Source: Albifimbria verrucaria
Taxonomy: Eukaryota > Ascomycota > Sordariomycetes > Hypocreales > Stachybotryaceae
Length of the DNA stretch: 64,000 nt
Assembly: GCA_020081605.1 (NCBI GenBank)
Contig: JAHREC010000009.1
Coordinates: 5,270,001-5,334,000, forward strand
Direction: 5' to 3'
The position numbers and the translations under genes are program-made. This document shows, in pieces, positions 50,745-62,479 of the stretch. The notes beneath the pieces were generated by a model, which was given only the letters and a program-made list of their open reading frames with translations, ran no database searches and was not told where the DNA came from. How positions within the stretch are numbered: the first letter of the stretch is position 1; each line of letters starts with the position of its first letter.

Positions 50745-53597
50745 ATGAAGCCAGGGTCATTACTTGTCGGCCTGTCCTTCGTGGCCGGTGGCTTCAGCCT
50801 TCGGTCGCGCCAAGTGACCGACCCGACCGATGTGAAGAATGAGACGGCTAGTTTAGCACCTAAGCACTACATCGTCGAGTTCCAGCCGGTATGGGAAATA
50901 CACCAGTGTGTCTGTTGACCTAAAGCTAATATAGACAGGATGTTGATGTAACTGCTGCCGCCAAGCAGGTCGCCGACAACAATGGCGGCAAAGTGCTCAA
51001 AGTCTTCAAAAGCGACATCTTTCGCGGTTGTGCCATTGAGGCCCACGAGGACAACGCCGATTCACTGCAAGCTCTTGAGTCTGTTTTCCAGGCATGGCCG
51101 TCTCGCAGGTTCTTCTTGGGTCCAATAGAGCCTGAAGCTCTCCTAGCCGGAGACTCGGTGCTGAAAAATTACTCAGTACACCACATGACCGGTGTCGACA
51201 AGCTGCATAAGGCAGGATTGTTCGGAAAAGGTGCCAAAGTTGCCGTGATTGACACGGGCATCAATTACGAACATCCAGCTGTGAGTCAAACCCACCCTAG
51301 CCACATTAGTGCGGTGTTCAACAATCTCGAGGTTATTAACAAACGTAATAGTTAGGTGGTGGCTTCGGAGACAACTTCAAAGTCTCGCGTGGATACGATT
51401 TCGTTGGCGATGGCGTTTGGCCAACTCCTGGTGAAGTCAAGGTGCCCGACAATAACCCCATTGACATGCAGGGCCATGGAACCCATGTGGCGGGTATCGT
51501 TGCAGGCCGTAGCGAGGCCATCACCGGTGTTGCTCCTGATGCGGAGTTGTTCGCTTACAAGGTCTTCAGCACTATTGATGGCACTGACGAAGAGACCATC
51601 ATCGAAGCTATGCTTCAAGCTCTCGAAGATGGCGCAGATATTATTACTATCTCTATCGGTGGCATAGATGGCTGGACCGACGGGCCCTGGGCTCTGATTG
51701 CCAGCAGGTTGGTCGAGCAGGGTGTGCTGATTACCGTGTCTGCTGGTAACGACGGCAACGTTGGCGCATTCGCCGCAAGCAGTGGATCGTCCGGTGCTAA
51801 TGTTCTCGCAATTGCGTCAGTAGAACCTGATGTGATTACTGTTCCAGGTTTCATGCTGGCCTTCCAAGGGAGAATGGTACTTCGAAAGAGACTTGGGCCC
51901 CATACCGGTCGACGCAAGACTGGTACCCGACGGACGTTCAAGGATGGCCTGTCGTGCCCCTAAGCCTGAAGCCTCTAGAGAATGATGCATGCGAGCCGCT
52001 ACCTGAAGATACGCCAGACTTCACTGGCAAGCTGCCCCTTGTTCGACGTGGCGGCTGTGACTTTGTTGTCAAGCAGCAGAATTTGAAGCCATTCAATGTG
52101 TCACATATCCTCTTTTATTCGAATGAGATGCCATTTACTGGCCCGTCGACGAATGATCCCTTTTCATCCCAGCTCGCTATGATTACGGCTGAAACAGGAA
52201 AAACTATAGTTGACGCTGTGGCTGCTGGGGGCAATGTGACGGCCGATTTCAATTATCCCACGGATAGAAACAGAGTCGCCATCAAGAACTTTGACCTTGC
52301 CGGGGTCGCAAGCACATTTACCTCAATTGGTCCGACTAATGACCTATTTATTAAAGCCGATGTTGCCGCACCAGGTGGGCAAATCTTGTCCTCCTACCTT
52401 GGCGATGGATATGCTTCCTTCAGCGGTACCTCGATGTCTTGTCCTTACGTTGCTGGTATTGCTGCCTTATATGTCGGAAAGTATGGCGGTCGCTCTACAC
52501 AAGGACCGGGCTGGGCCAAATCACTGGCTATGCGTATTATCGCCTCTGGTGAGGCCATAGCCTGGGACGATGGTCTCCTCCTTGACAATAAGTACGACTT
52601 CTTGGCGCCTGTGGCACAAGTAGGCACAGGTCTTGTGAATGCTTCCAAGATCATTGGCTACGAGACAGATCTATCTCTTTCCAGGTTTGCTCTTAATGAT
52701 ACCAATCATTTTAGTCGGTATCACAAAGTCGACATCACGAACAATGGCAAAAGCCCATCACTTACACCTTTTCGCAGCAGGCATTCGGAGGCCTGAACAC
52801 GATGAACATTGATGCTAATGCCTGGGCTACTCCGCGTATAGCCTGGGCCGAGGAATTAATGGTCGATCCTGTCAAGCTAGTACCTGGTATTACCTTCCCA
52901 CAGTCACAATTTACTGTGCAGCCTGGTCAAACGCGAACAGCCCAGTTTAACTTTAAGGCACCTGAGGGTGCTGTTGCGAAGAAACTCCTGTATACAGCGG
53001 CAAAGTACTCATTCATGGCAGCAATGGGGATGAACTAAGTGTACCATACTTAGGCCTGGCTGCAGACTTGAAACGGGACAACGAGTTGATGTATCAATAT
53101 CCTATTGGATTGCCAATCATAACTTCAACTCCTGACGATGTCCCTATTGAACAGAAATCCAACTTTACATTCAATTTGTCCCTGGAGGTCCAGGACTATC
53201 CCCGCGCACATGCTCGACTGCAGTATGCCACACGGGAGCTCCGTTGGGACATTTATGAGAGCTCGTGGACAGAACGTAAGTGGAAGTATCCTCCTGTCAT
53301 CGGCCAGAATGGATATATTGGCGCAGTTGCAAGCTGGTCTCAAGCTAGCGGGGCTGGGCTTTTGACCCAGAGAAGGACGATGTCAACAGTGTTATAGCAA
53401 CACCCTTACTCAATGTGCCGCGAAGCGTGGTTGGGAGGCGTGGCGTGGATCTTTGGTGGATGGGCAAACTAGCAAACGGAACAACAATTGTGCCTGGCAA
53501 ATACCGCCTGCGTTTCGCTGTCTTGAAGCCATTTGGGAACCCTAAAGCGGCAGACAATTGGGATGTGGTAGATACTCCGTTGGTTACTGTACTCTAG
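50745..53597 (+). CDS. secreted S8 subtilisin-like protease (Vpr-type with PA insert), frame broken
   Basis: Extracellular serine protease. Exons 50745-50888, 50939-51280 and 51352-53597 give 911 aa. Layout: signal peptide (MKPGSLLVGLSFVAGGFS); inhibitor-like propeptide (HYIVEFQP...); catalytic domain with Asp in VAVIDTGINYEHPA, His in GHGTHVAGI, and Ser in FSGTSMSCPYVAGI. A PA-type insert (LPLVRRGGCDFVVKQQN) lies between His and Ser, and a long C-terminal Fn3-like domain follows, as in fungal Vpr-like 'minor extracellular protease' genes. Four runs are one base short: near 51873 (G), 52752 (C), 52990 (C) and 53362 (T). Splitting at these points would otherwise yield four separate fragments. 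Its neighbours are also secreted proteins. Confidence 0.9.
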
Positions 53598-54018
53598 TAG
53601 AATAAGAGTGGGAGGTATAATTCAGCGATGACATATATACAACACCAAAGTAAATAAAGCAATATTCTTCATCATTGTGTCATTTCCACAAAATTTTAAG
53701 ATACACAAGTGTGCCCGCTTGACAAGACAAGGTCCACAAGCTCCATGGTTCCCAGTAGCGCCTCGGTCTTCAACGATTCCACAGCCATAGGTACGTAACC
53801 AAGTGCTGAACCAACAGCTGAAGGTCCAAAGAACCTGGCAATCTCCTCTAATTAAAGGGATTCCATTCGTAGTGATGCAAACTTTTGCCAATTTGGTTGA
53901 CTCATGGTTCATCGTCGACCTCCAAACCCATCCTAATTTTTACTTCGTTGATTCATTGCCAACCTTGACAACCCAACCAGAAACCTGTCACGACTAACAA
54001 TATACAGTCTCTCCTATT

Positions 54019-55634
54019 TCAGTCGCCTGAATTTTTGACCAAAATTGTGGTTGCCACTGATGGAACTCCGCTCTCGTCCACTGCGAACAACATCCAGTAA
54101 CCTGGTACCAAAATCCCTGGGTCGCGTGGCAACACTGTCGCATGGTTCCAAGTTTCCAACACACTAGCATCTGCTCCATCTTGATGTGGTACCGGATGGT
54201 GCAGAAGTTTGACTCGACGTTGATCAGTGTTTGTCGAGTGTGTCGCCGATGAGTATCGTATCAATACGAGGTCGACAAACTCAACATCGGAGCGGACGAT
54301 AAGGCTGTCTCCTGGAGAAACAGCCTCCTTGGAAATTCCCATCACTTTTGGACGACGGGTAACCATTCTTCCATGCTCGTCGAACAGATATGGGGGTCGA
54401 AAAACTTGCACATTCTCATGGTTCACACTATAGTCGGCACATCCTTCCCAACAGAGCCCACCTCCACCAACCAAGACAGTTGCGTCAGGGAGTAAGAGGG
54501 AGAAGCTGTGATATGTTCTTGGAACAGGCATTACGGCCATCTCCGTGAATTTATGGGTAAAAGGATTCCACATCTCGGGCACCCAGCTGGCATTTACATC
54601 CGTCCACTGGGCCGCCCATGTTGCACCGCCGCTGACGAACACCTCCCCATTGGGAAGCACAACGCTATTAGCATACACACGTGCGGAGTGCATATCATTT
54701 ATTCGCTCCACTGTAGGCCGCGCAAAGGGTTCACCAAGAGTGATGATGTGTGCGGCGCGCGACCCTGGTGCTGTGTTATAATTCCTGGCGCCACCAACTG
54801 TAAGGATCTTGCCATGAAGCGCATCGTATAGCACTGCATTGCCGTTCATAGAGTCATCATCATCACCACGGGAGCCTGCTGGTGCTGTGCTGCCAGGACC
54901 ATCAAGATTATACCAGTTCATCGCAGAAGAGGGGCCGGCCTGAAACACCGACTCGTTAGACCAGGAGACGAGCCACGCATGATTATCTGAGGCGATGGCA
55001 CCATGATGATCATTGGTAAGCATACCCAGTGATGTGCAACCAGGTAAAGCCGTCCATTCATTAACGGCTGGGTCAAATACTTCGCCATCTTTGTCGCCTA
55101 TACGCCCACTCCAAGAACCTCCCAGAGTAAAAATGCGACCGTTCGTAGTGGTGACGTGAGAATGATAACCTCGGCCCAGCCGCATCTCTGAAGCTTCCAT
55201 CCACTCTCCCAAAGCTTCATCGTAAATGCTAAGCTTCTCCGCGCTTGTGCCTCCAGAAACAAAGACGCGGCCGTCGGAGCCTAGAGATAAGCCTGGGCAG
55301 AACATGCCATGGCCTGTCTCCGAGACATTACGCGAAATAATTGTCCCCGACGTCAAATCCAAGATGGCTGTGATGGTGTTTTTAGACCCAAAATGAAAAA
55401 CACCATTCATGTCAGCAGACCAGAGAAGAACTCGGCCAGAGTTTGGCAAGATTGCGGCGGCTGCTGGGACCAAGGATACTGGGATGATTGGTCCCCATTG
55501 GCCTTTTCGTCTCGGATTCGTCAAGAAAGACTGGATGTTGAGCCCCATGTGCGATTAGGGCGGTGGAAGGAAGACAACAGAGTCCAAATCAAAAGAACGC
55601 CTGACACGAGGAGGAAAAGGTTATACCTTCTCAT
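54019..55634 (-). CDS. galactose oxidase-like copper radical oxidase (AA5)
   Basis: Copper enzyme oxidising a primary alcohol to an aldehyde with H2O2 release. The main reading frame is intact from 55548 to 54019. All active-site elements of galactose oxidase are visible: Cys in GHGMFCPG and Tyr in RGYHSH (the thioether cross-linked pair), the stacking Trp in GGSWSG, Tyr-His in RTYHSF, and the distal His in SATHSTNTDQRRV. Kelch-type repeats lie between them. Adding one G to the G run near 55540 joins an upstream segment starting at 55634 that encodes a basic, very hydrophobic leader (MRRYNLFLLVSGVLLIWTLL), a signal peptide or signal anchor; total 538 aa. The N-terminal CBM32 domain of classical galactose oxidase is absent. 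Preference for galactose over other alcohols cannot be settled from sequence. Confidence 0.9.
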
Positions 55635-56751
55635 GCCGCTCCTGAATTTATACATGCTGGTTCAGTGGTAAGAGATCGGGTCCACAAACTTGCATCAGTT
55701 TATAAGGGCTACGCGTTGTCGTCTACTTTCTGATCAATAGATATATCAAAGCAATTGATACCATCATCCAGCGTCCAAACTCGGCAAGATCGGATTTGGA
55801 CGCGAAACTGATGATGTTTGCGGCAATGCGATTTCATCAAAGCAATATTGCTGTTGATTGGTTAGTTTGGGGTGGATTGTTGTTTCACCCAGTCTCCGGA
55901 TTCAGCCCATCCTGATGCAAACTCTGGTTGGGCCGCACATAGTAAGGACGCTTCCACTAAAACGCAAACTAGATTGGTAAAAAGAATCATTTAATTGCAG
56001 TTAGCGCCAGTCAGAATATTGATGCAGGTTATAGAAAATGAGCGGAGCCCACAATAGCGTCGGTGTCTGCTGGAACCAACATTTCAAGGAATTGGACAGA
56101 ATAATGGGGTTGAAGCCGATCAGTCTGGCGCTGAAAAGAACCAGGGCAGCATGCATAATGCTCTATGTTGGAATAAATAATGAGGAGAGTATTTTAATGT
56201 CAAAAGTGTATAAGAAATATCCTTGACTATGGGCAACCCATATCAAGTCATGGGACATAGATCTCACGCAATGATAACCCTGACAGATCAAGTAGCATTA
56301 AATGAATATGAAACTCCCTTATGTCATATACCAGTATAGGGTCTTCTTTAAAGAGCTGAATTACATTGACTGCCGAGAACCACCATCTAATCACCCAATT
56401 GATATAGTCAGAGAGAATAATTCCTTCAATTCTTATCATGATAGTTATCGTTATGCTGAAACTGGAATTATAAGATTGCAAGATATTTCTGTGAATCAAG
56501 AAAGTTAAGATGTTACTGAAGTGTGGTTCAGCCAGTTAGCTTTGTCATATGTGTCAACAATGAATTACAGTAACTCTGCTAAGACAAGTTCTATTTGTTG
56601 GCACACAAAATGAATTAACCCTAGAAGAAGAAGAAGTTATTTAAGCTGTTTTCCAGTCCCATACGTTGTGATGAAATTTCGTTTCGACAAAGTGGTCTGG
56701 CGAGAAATGAAGAGGAAATAGAAATCTATCGCCTTGTAACAATGAAGGCTA
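55635..56751. other. intergenic region, AT-rich in its second half
   Basis: Galactose oxidase promoter followed by AT-rich sequence (about 56200-56650) behind the 3' end of the peptide-precursor gene. Open frames of 60-83 codons here look like chance. Confidence 0.5.
55699..55704 (-). promoter_or_regulatory. probable TATA box of the galactose oxidase gene
   Basis: Minus-strand TATAAA 65-70 nt upstream of the extended start at 55634. Its position supports that start over the internal ATG at 55548. Confidence 0.45.
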
Positions 56752-57389
56752 CTATGCCCTGCGACACTTCCAACCGGCAGAACCAAGGCAAACAATTCCA
56801 GAATAACAATCTTGAGGGGCATCCCCGTGGACGCCACAGTTAGAGAACTATAACATGACAAGTCAGATACAACACTACAAACTAAGTCGAATATACCACT
56901 GTGGACATACCTTTGAGGCACAGTTGAGAAGAGTCGAAGTGTAACCAACGCACTTGATGAATCGCCAAGCCTTAGCACCAAACTTCTTGATGACTTTGGC
57001 AAGTTTGAGAAGAATCTTGATCTTGTTGCGCTTCTCGATGCCATCATCTTCCTCGTCGTCATCAAGAAGATCCTCAATCTCGATTTCCTGATTGTTCTCA
57101 TCGAAAGCTTGGACTAAGGAACCACATTTGTTAGCTTGGCTATCGAGCAAACTTTGCAAAAAAACTTACCACCGCCTTCCTCGGTCTCAATCAGGTAGCC
57201 CTCGTAAACACCATCTACGATAATGTCGAGCTTTTGGCGGTCGTTGCCGAGATCGGTAGGGATAATTTGAACATTGTCATCGCCAGCTACCTTTTCGAGT
57301 TGCTGGGTAGCAGCATCAAAGTCTTTATCAACAGCCAAGGCGGAGACAATGGCCACAAAGGCAAGAAGAAGGGCAATAATGGATCGCAT
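56752..57389 (-). CDS. secreted precursor of a cationic six-cysteine peptide (Kex2-type processing)
   Basis: Exons 57389-57170, 57113-56911 and 56847-56752 (introns 57114-57169 and 56848-56910) give 172 aa with no frame break. Residues 1 to about 19 are a signal peptide. Residues 20-101 are an acidic pro-region ending in a run of Asp/Glu (about 83-97). A Lys-Arg dibasic site at 101-102 fits Kex2/furin-type cleavage. The predicted mature part, residues 103-172, starts with about 25 residues alternating Lys with Ile/Leu/Val/Ala, as in amphipathic cationic helices, and continues with a domain of six cysteines at 128, 138, 145, 155, 161 and 169. I do not recognise the family. The architecture (acidic pro-part neutralising a cationic membrane-active part) is that of antimicrobial, killer or host-directed peptides; function is inferred only. 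A TATA-like site lies about 145 nt upstream. Confidence 0.72.
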
Positions 57390-57531
57390 TTTGGCAGTAA
57401 CTGATCGACAAAATGAGTTTTGTAGAGCCCCAAAAATATAGCGAGAATTCCTCTTCGACTAACTTTGTGCTGGCTGATGATGAAGCTGCTGTTACTGATG
57501 AGAACTGACTTGAAAAAGAATTCCAAGCCTT

Positions 57532-57537
57532 CTTATA
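57532..57537 (-). promoter_or_regulatory. probable TATA box of the peptide-precursor gene
   Basis: Minus-strand TATAAG (in AACTATAAGAAGG) about 145 nt upstream of the ATG at 57389. Confidence 0.4.
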
Positions 57538-59534
57538 GTTAAGAACCAGAGCTTGCAAAGTCGGACTCGGCGATATAGAAAGCCTCGGCTGACATTGCCA
57601 TTGATCTCACAGATTAATCAGGGAAGAGGTACTTGAGATTACGGAGATAGTTCTGGCAACCACATATACGCAGGAGTCCGCAAAATGATGTTCGGGTGCT
57701 GATGATGGCTTCATCTTCAGCCAGTCCCACCATAGTGGGCAGGGGTGTAAATCTTGTGGAGAAAGAGGCTTGATAGGAGGTCCCGCAAAGCTTGACTCAA
57801 ATGGCCAACTGATCCTGGCTCAGACGTCTGTCTCTGTTCTAGCTCGAGGCATTTTCCCTAGTTACTAGCTGAGGACGACAGCACAGCCAGTGCGGCTGAA
57901 CAGGAACCCTCAGATCCCATGGTGCCCTTGCCGTAGATCGCCTCAAGGGATGAGCCAATCGATTCTTAGTGCAATGCCACATTTTGCTATGATCACGCTG
58001 CCAGATCTATGTCTGGGGAAGGTGGGGGCTAGAAGAACCAACTGATCTGGACCAGGCTTAGGATGATATTATGGCTTGCAGCTCAACCTGATACACTGGC
58101 GCGCTAAAGCACCCTCCAATCGTGGAAACAGTTGCGCAGCCTCCATAATAATCCAAGTTAGGCAATCCAACGCTCCACATAAATGCATTACAATGGAGCT
58201 GCTTGTGATATTTGCGGTTCGACATTTTTCAGGCTGGATCCTACCAGCAATCATCCATGGATATTGCTGAGCATTGCTCGGATGAATTAGCCCGGTGATG
58301 ACATTTAATGTACATTTACAGCGAAGCGGGTGCTAAATAACATACCAAAGGCATAACCACAGGTGGAGTAGGACGTGATTCAGGGCGGATGTCTCAGTCC
58401 CGCGTTTCCACGCTCTGGTGATGGAAATGATTGCTCAATCTACTCAGACGACATGGCATAAATGAGACGTTACCCCAAACCATCTCAAGGGAAAATTGAA
58501 GCACCAGTATTCGGTTGATTGTTTGCATCTCCAAGGTCTGGACGTTATTGCCGAGTAATTTTAACGCCTTCTCCATAAAGCCGGGCTCTACCTTACTCTC
58601 CAATACTCGGTTTAAGCACTCTTGGCCCACACAACCAGGTCACACCTAGTAGCTTTGCTATCAATTACTAGGTTGAGGACAACAATGGACACAATTACTT
58701 AAATATCTACTGATAATTCCGGTTCTCAGAATAGAGGTACCTCTAGGAAACAAAATATTGCATACTTCACAATCGCATTTGCAAGCACTTACACGATAGT
58801 TTTTGTTGTCAATAATTCAGGATTAGAGACCGATAACTGTTTGAAAAGATCGAGACTATCCAGACAAGATATTCTGGGAAGATAAAGAACTGAAGAGGCT
58901 GTAAAGAGGTTAACGGATGAAGCAGTCTCCTAATCTCAAGTCCCTTTCTTGTGGGACTTCTGATCAACCCCACGCTATCCTAACCTAAAGTATCTACAAA
59001 TAAAACATCAATAAGTAGCAAGATAAAACGGCCACTCGCCGAAGTATGTTTGCTTGGATATGATTTTATGATGTCTTCAACAGTTGCACGTAAGGTGTAA
59101 AACGAAGTGGCCCTTTGACACCATTTCATCGACTACATTTATGGCGTGCAGTGGTGGTCATATTGAAAAGGCTGGTAAGCAACACTGAATATTTGGAGAA
59201 TCATGTAGCAGAAGCTTTGATTGCGTAGAACAAATCAAACAAATAATAACAACTGGTTTGAGCATGACTATAGTAAGACAGCTGAGTAAGAGCTGAAAAC
59301 AGACCGTAGCATCGGGCCAATCAAGCATTTAAGAGAAGCACCCCTGATGTTTTATGGAATGGCCCGCCACCGATCGCTCCGTTTTCCTCAACGGTTTGAT
59401 GAACCCCTCAATGTCCTGAGGAAATAGACAGCCTCCCCAGCATTTGCCTAACCCAGTAAATGCTACCCCTAGGAAGGTTCGCTGTGGAACAGTCCGTTCT
59501 GACTTGATCCTTTCGATCGGACAGTTATTTGACT

Positions 59535-59542
59535 TATTTAAA
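59535..59542 (+). promoter_or_regulatory. probable TATA box of SGNH copy B
   Basis: TATTTAAA about 158 nt upstream of the preferred ATG at 59700. Confidence 0.35.
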
Positions 59543-59699
59543 GGCCGCCATAGTGTTGCCAATCGCTATAGCACATTCTTCAACGCATTTCCAATAGGTG
59601 GCCTTGAAAGGTCAAATAGGTTTCTCGGTTTGTTTTGATCAACTTGTGAGAATGACCCAGACCGTTATCAGGACTGCACTTGCAGGGTGGCACCGTGCA

Positions 59700-62479
59700 A
59701 TGTCTATCGGCCTTTATGGAGCCTCCTTGCAACAACCCGTAAGAAGTCCCATGTTGGAGCGTTTTGTCAGGCTAACACTGACTACAGTTTGTGCGAATGC
59801 TCTGTCTTTCCCAGCATCCCATCGCACGAGCGATATATCACTTGAGCCTCGAACGATAACAAAGGATGTCAGAATTCTCGGGGTTGGTTCGTCTTCCACG
59901 GTGGGCCAAGGATCGTCGCCGCCAGACGGTTATCGTCTTGAACTTCGGAGATTGTTGGAAGCAAATGGCCATACCGCCACATTCACTGGTCCGTATTGCA
60001 GCGGCGCCATGAAAGGAAGCAATCATGCAGGTGTCGGCGGAGACACAATTGCACAGATAAAGAATCGCGCAATTGCGGCCTCTGGGTGGAAGCGCTTTGC
60101 GCCCAACGTCGTTCTCATACATGCAGGAAGCAACAACTGCAATACAGATGGAAGCATGAAGGAGAATGCAACGGCGGAAATGAAGGCACTGATCGACACT
60201 GTCCTTCAAACCCCAAACGTTGTTGTTCTTGTATCCTTGCTCCACAAGACCCAACAAGTCCAGAAAAACGAGTGCATTGTGCGATTGGGGGTTATCATCA
60301 CCAATCTCGTCGCAGCGTACGACCAATCCAAGGTCCGAACTGTTGATCATTTTGGCAAACTCAATCTCCAACCCAATGAGTATGCTGACGCAATACATGT
60401 CAACAATCTTGGCTATGTAAAGATGGCTCAAGTGTGGTATGATGCGATGCTCGATTCGAAAGTGAATATGTCACCACCCTCCGCAACAGCTGACACCCCC
60501 ACATGCGAGCTCAAGAATAGTAACGAATGCGAGAAGAGCGAGGCTATAATAACAAAATTCAAAATCCAAAATGACTCAGGGTGGGACGATGGAAGTTATC
60601 AGCATAAATCTCAAGGGCTAGGCAAGGTTATTAATGGCTTGCAGGACCATAAGTCTACCGAGAAGAAGATTCGCTGGGCTGACTTGAACGGAGATGGTCA
60701 GGATGATTATACGTTCATTCTGAGAAATACTGATAAGAACACGGTTTCGACATACCAGGCTACTTTGAATGTGAAAATGAGCATCACAAAGGATGGCAAC
60801 CCTCAGTGGAGTACAGGCATTTACTCGTCACAGTTGAAAGAATTCTGCACTGAAGCTGAGCAATTCCAATGGGGGATGTGGATGGAGATGGTTTGCATCC
60901 AGTTTCTCATTCTTCTTACTCTTCTGCTAATCAATGTTAGGCCGTGATGACATGATTTGCATTACTCCTCAAGGAGGACTTCGAGCGGCGCGCAATCTGG
61001 GGAGGATGTTGGACCAGGCAAACCGTCTTGGGGAGATTTTGTCACTATCAAGGGCCCGGTTGCCGGCTATAGTCAAGCGAACGTTCTTCTGGGCGATATT
61101 GATGGTGATGGACGCGTTGACCTTCTCTTGGTTGACGACAAGCAGGAAGTGGTCGGGTTCCGTAACGGTGGGCCAACCCTGGGTGGCCTACAATGTGGCA
61201 GGACTTGGGTAATGTTTTCCACGGCTCGGGCAACGGCAAGCCTTCGAACTGGAAGCTGGCGGATCTAAACGGAGATGGACGTGATGATTGGTTGATCTTG
61301 AGCGACCAAACTGGTGCGGTCACAACGTGGATCAATCATCGAGGTCATACCCGTGAGTCTCTCAGACCAGTATGGAAGAACATGGGCCAGACTCATTCGG
61401 GTGCTCAACAAGTGGACGGCCCTGTCACCCCCGATCGCCTGACGTTCCCACGTTCTGGAATCTCAGGCTCGAGAAAGGCAGACTATGCTGTTGTTGATGC
61501 AGACGGTAACGTGACCATGTGGAAGAACGTCGGCGCCGGAGGCACACAGCTCAAGGGCGACGGCGTGAGATATTGTGATATGTTCGGCCGTGGCACAGAT
61601 GACTATGTTTGGATATACGACAATGGCAAGATGGTCATGTGGGGCAACACGGGCAAGCCGGGTGTATGGGATCCTCCCGTGGTCATTACCGAAGGCAAGA
61701 ATGCTCAAGCCACTGGCATTACCCGGGACTACATCATCCTGGCCGACCTGACAGGGAACGAGAAGTGCGATATACTTCACATAAGCAAGGATGGCAGCGT
61801 CCGCATGTTCGAAAACGATCTCGCTCCTGGGCAGTATAACTGGATCGATCGTGGTACAGTCTTCAGAGGTTGGAATATTGGCAACTGCGATATCCGAGGC
61901 GTGCGATTCGCCGATCTGAACGGTGATGGCAAGATGGACTACATCTGCTTAAACCCTGATGCCTCAGCTAGGATTTGGCTGAATCCTGGTAAGGTTGGTG
62001 AGGCACCCAAAGCTGGGACCTGGACCAACGTAGGGACGACGAAGCCGGTAAGCTACTTGGTGCTGCGATTAACAACCCCATTCTCTCTGGAATCAACTAA
62101 TAAACGGCATGCTGTAGGTTAATGGAAAAGAGAGAGAGAATATTCGATTTGCTGATATAAACGGTGATGGGCTATGGGACTACCTCTGGTGAGACCAAGA
62201 TGTCCTAAAATAACACCTATAGCTAACTGATGTTATCTTTAGGGTGGATAAGTTCACAGGTGCTGTGGAATCCTGGACCAACGACGGCCAACCTGCTAGC
62301 GGTCAACCCTGGAAGTGGACATCAAGAGGTCGGACATCGTCCGGCGTCGCGCCTGGGGCCTGCGTGCAATTCGCCAATGTCAATGCTAAGGGCGGCAAGC
62401 GCGCAGACTACATAGACATCACCCCGAGACGGCTGAGGCTTTCGCCTACTACAACGAGTGTCCTGGTTCAAGCCGTTAA
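59700..62479 (+). CDS. secreted SGNH hydrolase with C-terminal VCBS/FG-GAP repeats (copy B), frame broken
   Basis: Paralogue of copy A, 10 kb away and on the same strand. Preferred model: exons 59700-59738, 59788-60890, 60941-62047, 62118-62188 and 62243-62479; 853 aa. The first intron (GTAAGA donor, GCTAAC branch, CTACAG acceptor) plus one added T near 59714 produces a clear signal peptide (MSIGLLWSLLATTLCANALS). Reading through from upstream ATGs gives no such leader. SGNH blocks: LGVGSSSTVG (Ser in GSSST), HAGSNNC, and DAIHVNNLGY. Repeats include DLNGDGQDDYTFI, DVDGDGRDDMICI, DIDGDGRVDLLLV, DLNGDGRDDWLIL and DLNGDGKMDYICL. Both copies end in a similar F-YYNEC/F-YFNEC element. Runs one base short near 59714, 60873, 60999, 61183 and 62426 break the frame. 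Confidence 0.82.

Larger units (their letters stand above)
57390..59699. other. intergenic region, no gene seen
   Basis: About 2.3 kb between the divergent peptide-precursor gene and SGNH copy B. Frames of 60-78 codons only, without motifs. Confidence 0.55.

Noticed and set aside
55655..55690. tRNA D-arm-like GGTTCAGTGGTAAGA
   Set aside because: No matching acceptor stem, anticodon arm or T arm around it.
59598..59738. Upstream start for SGNH copy B with a read-through N terminus
   Set aside because: It gives no secretion signal, whereas splicing 59739-59787 with one added T yields a clear signal peptide.
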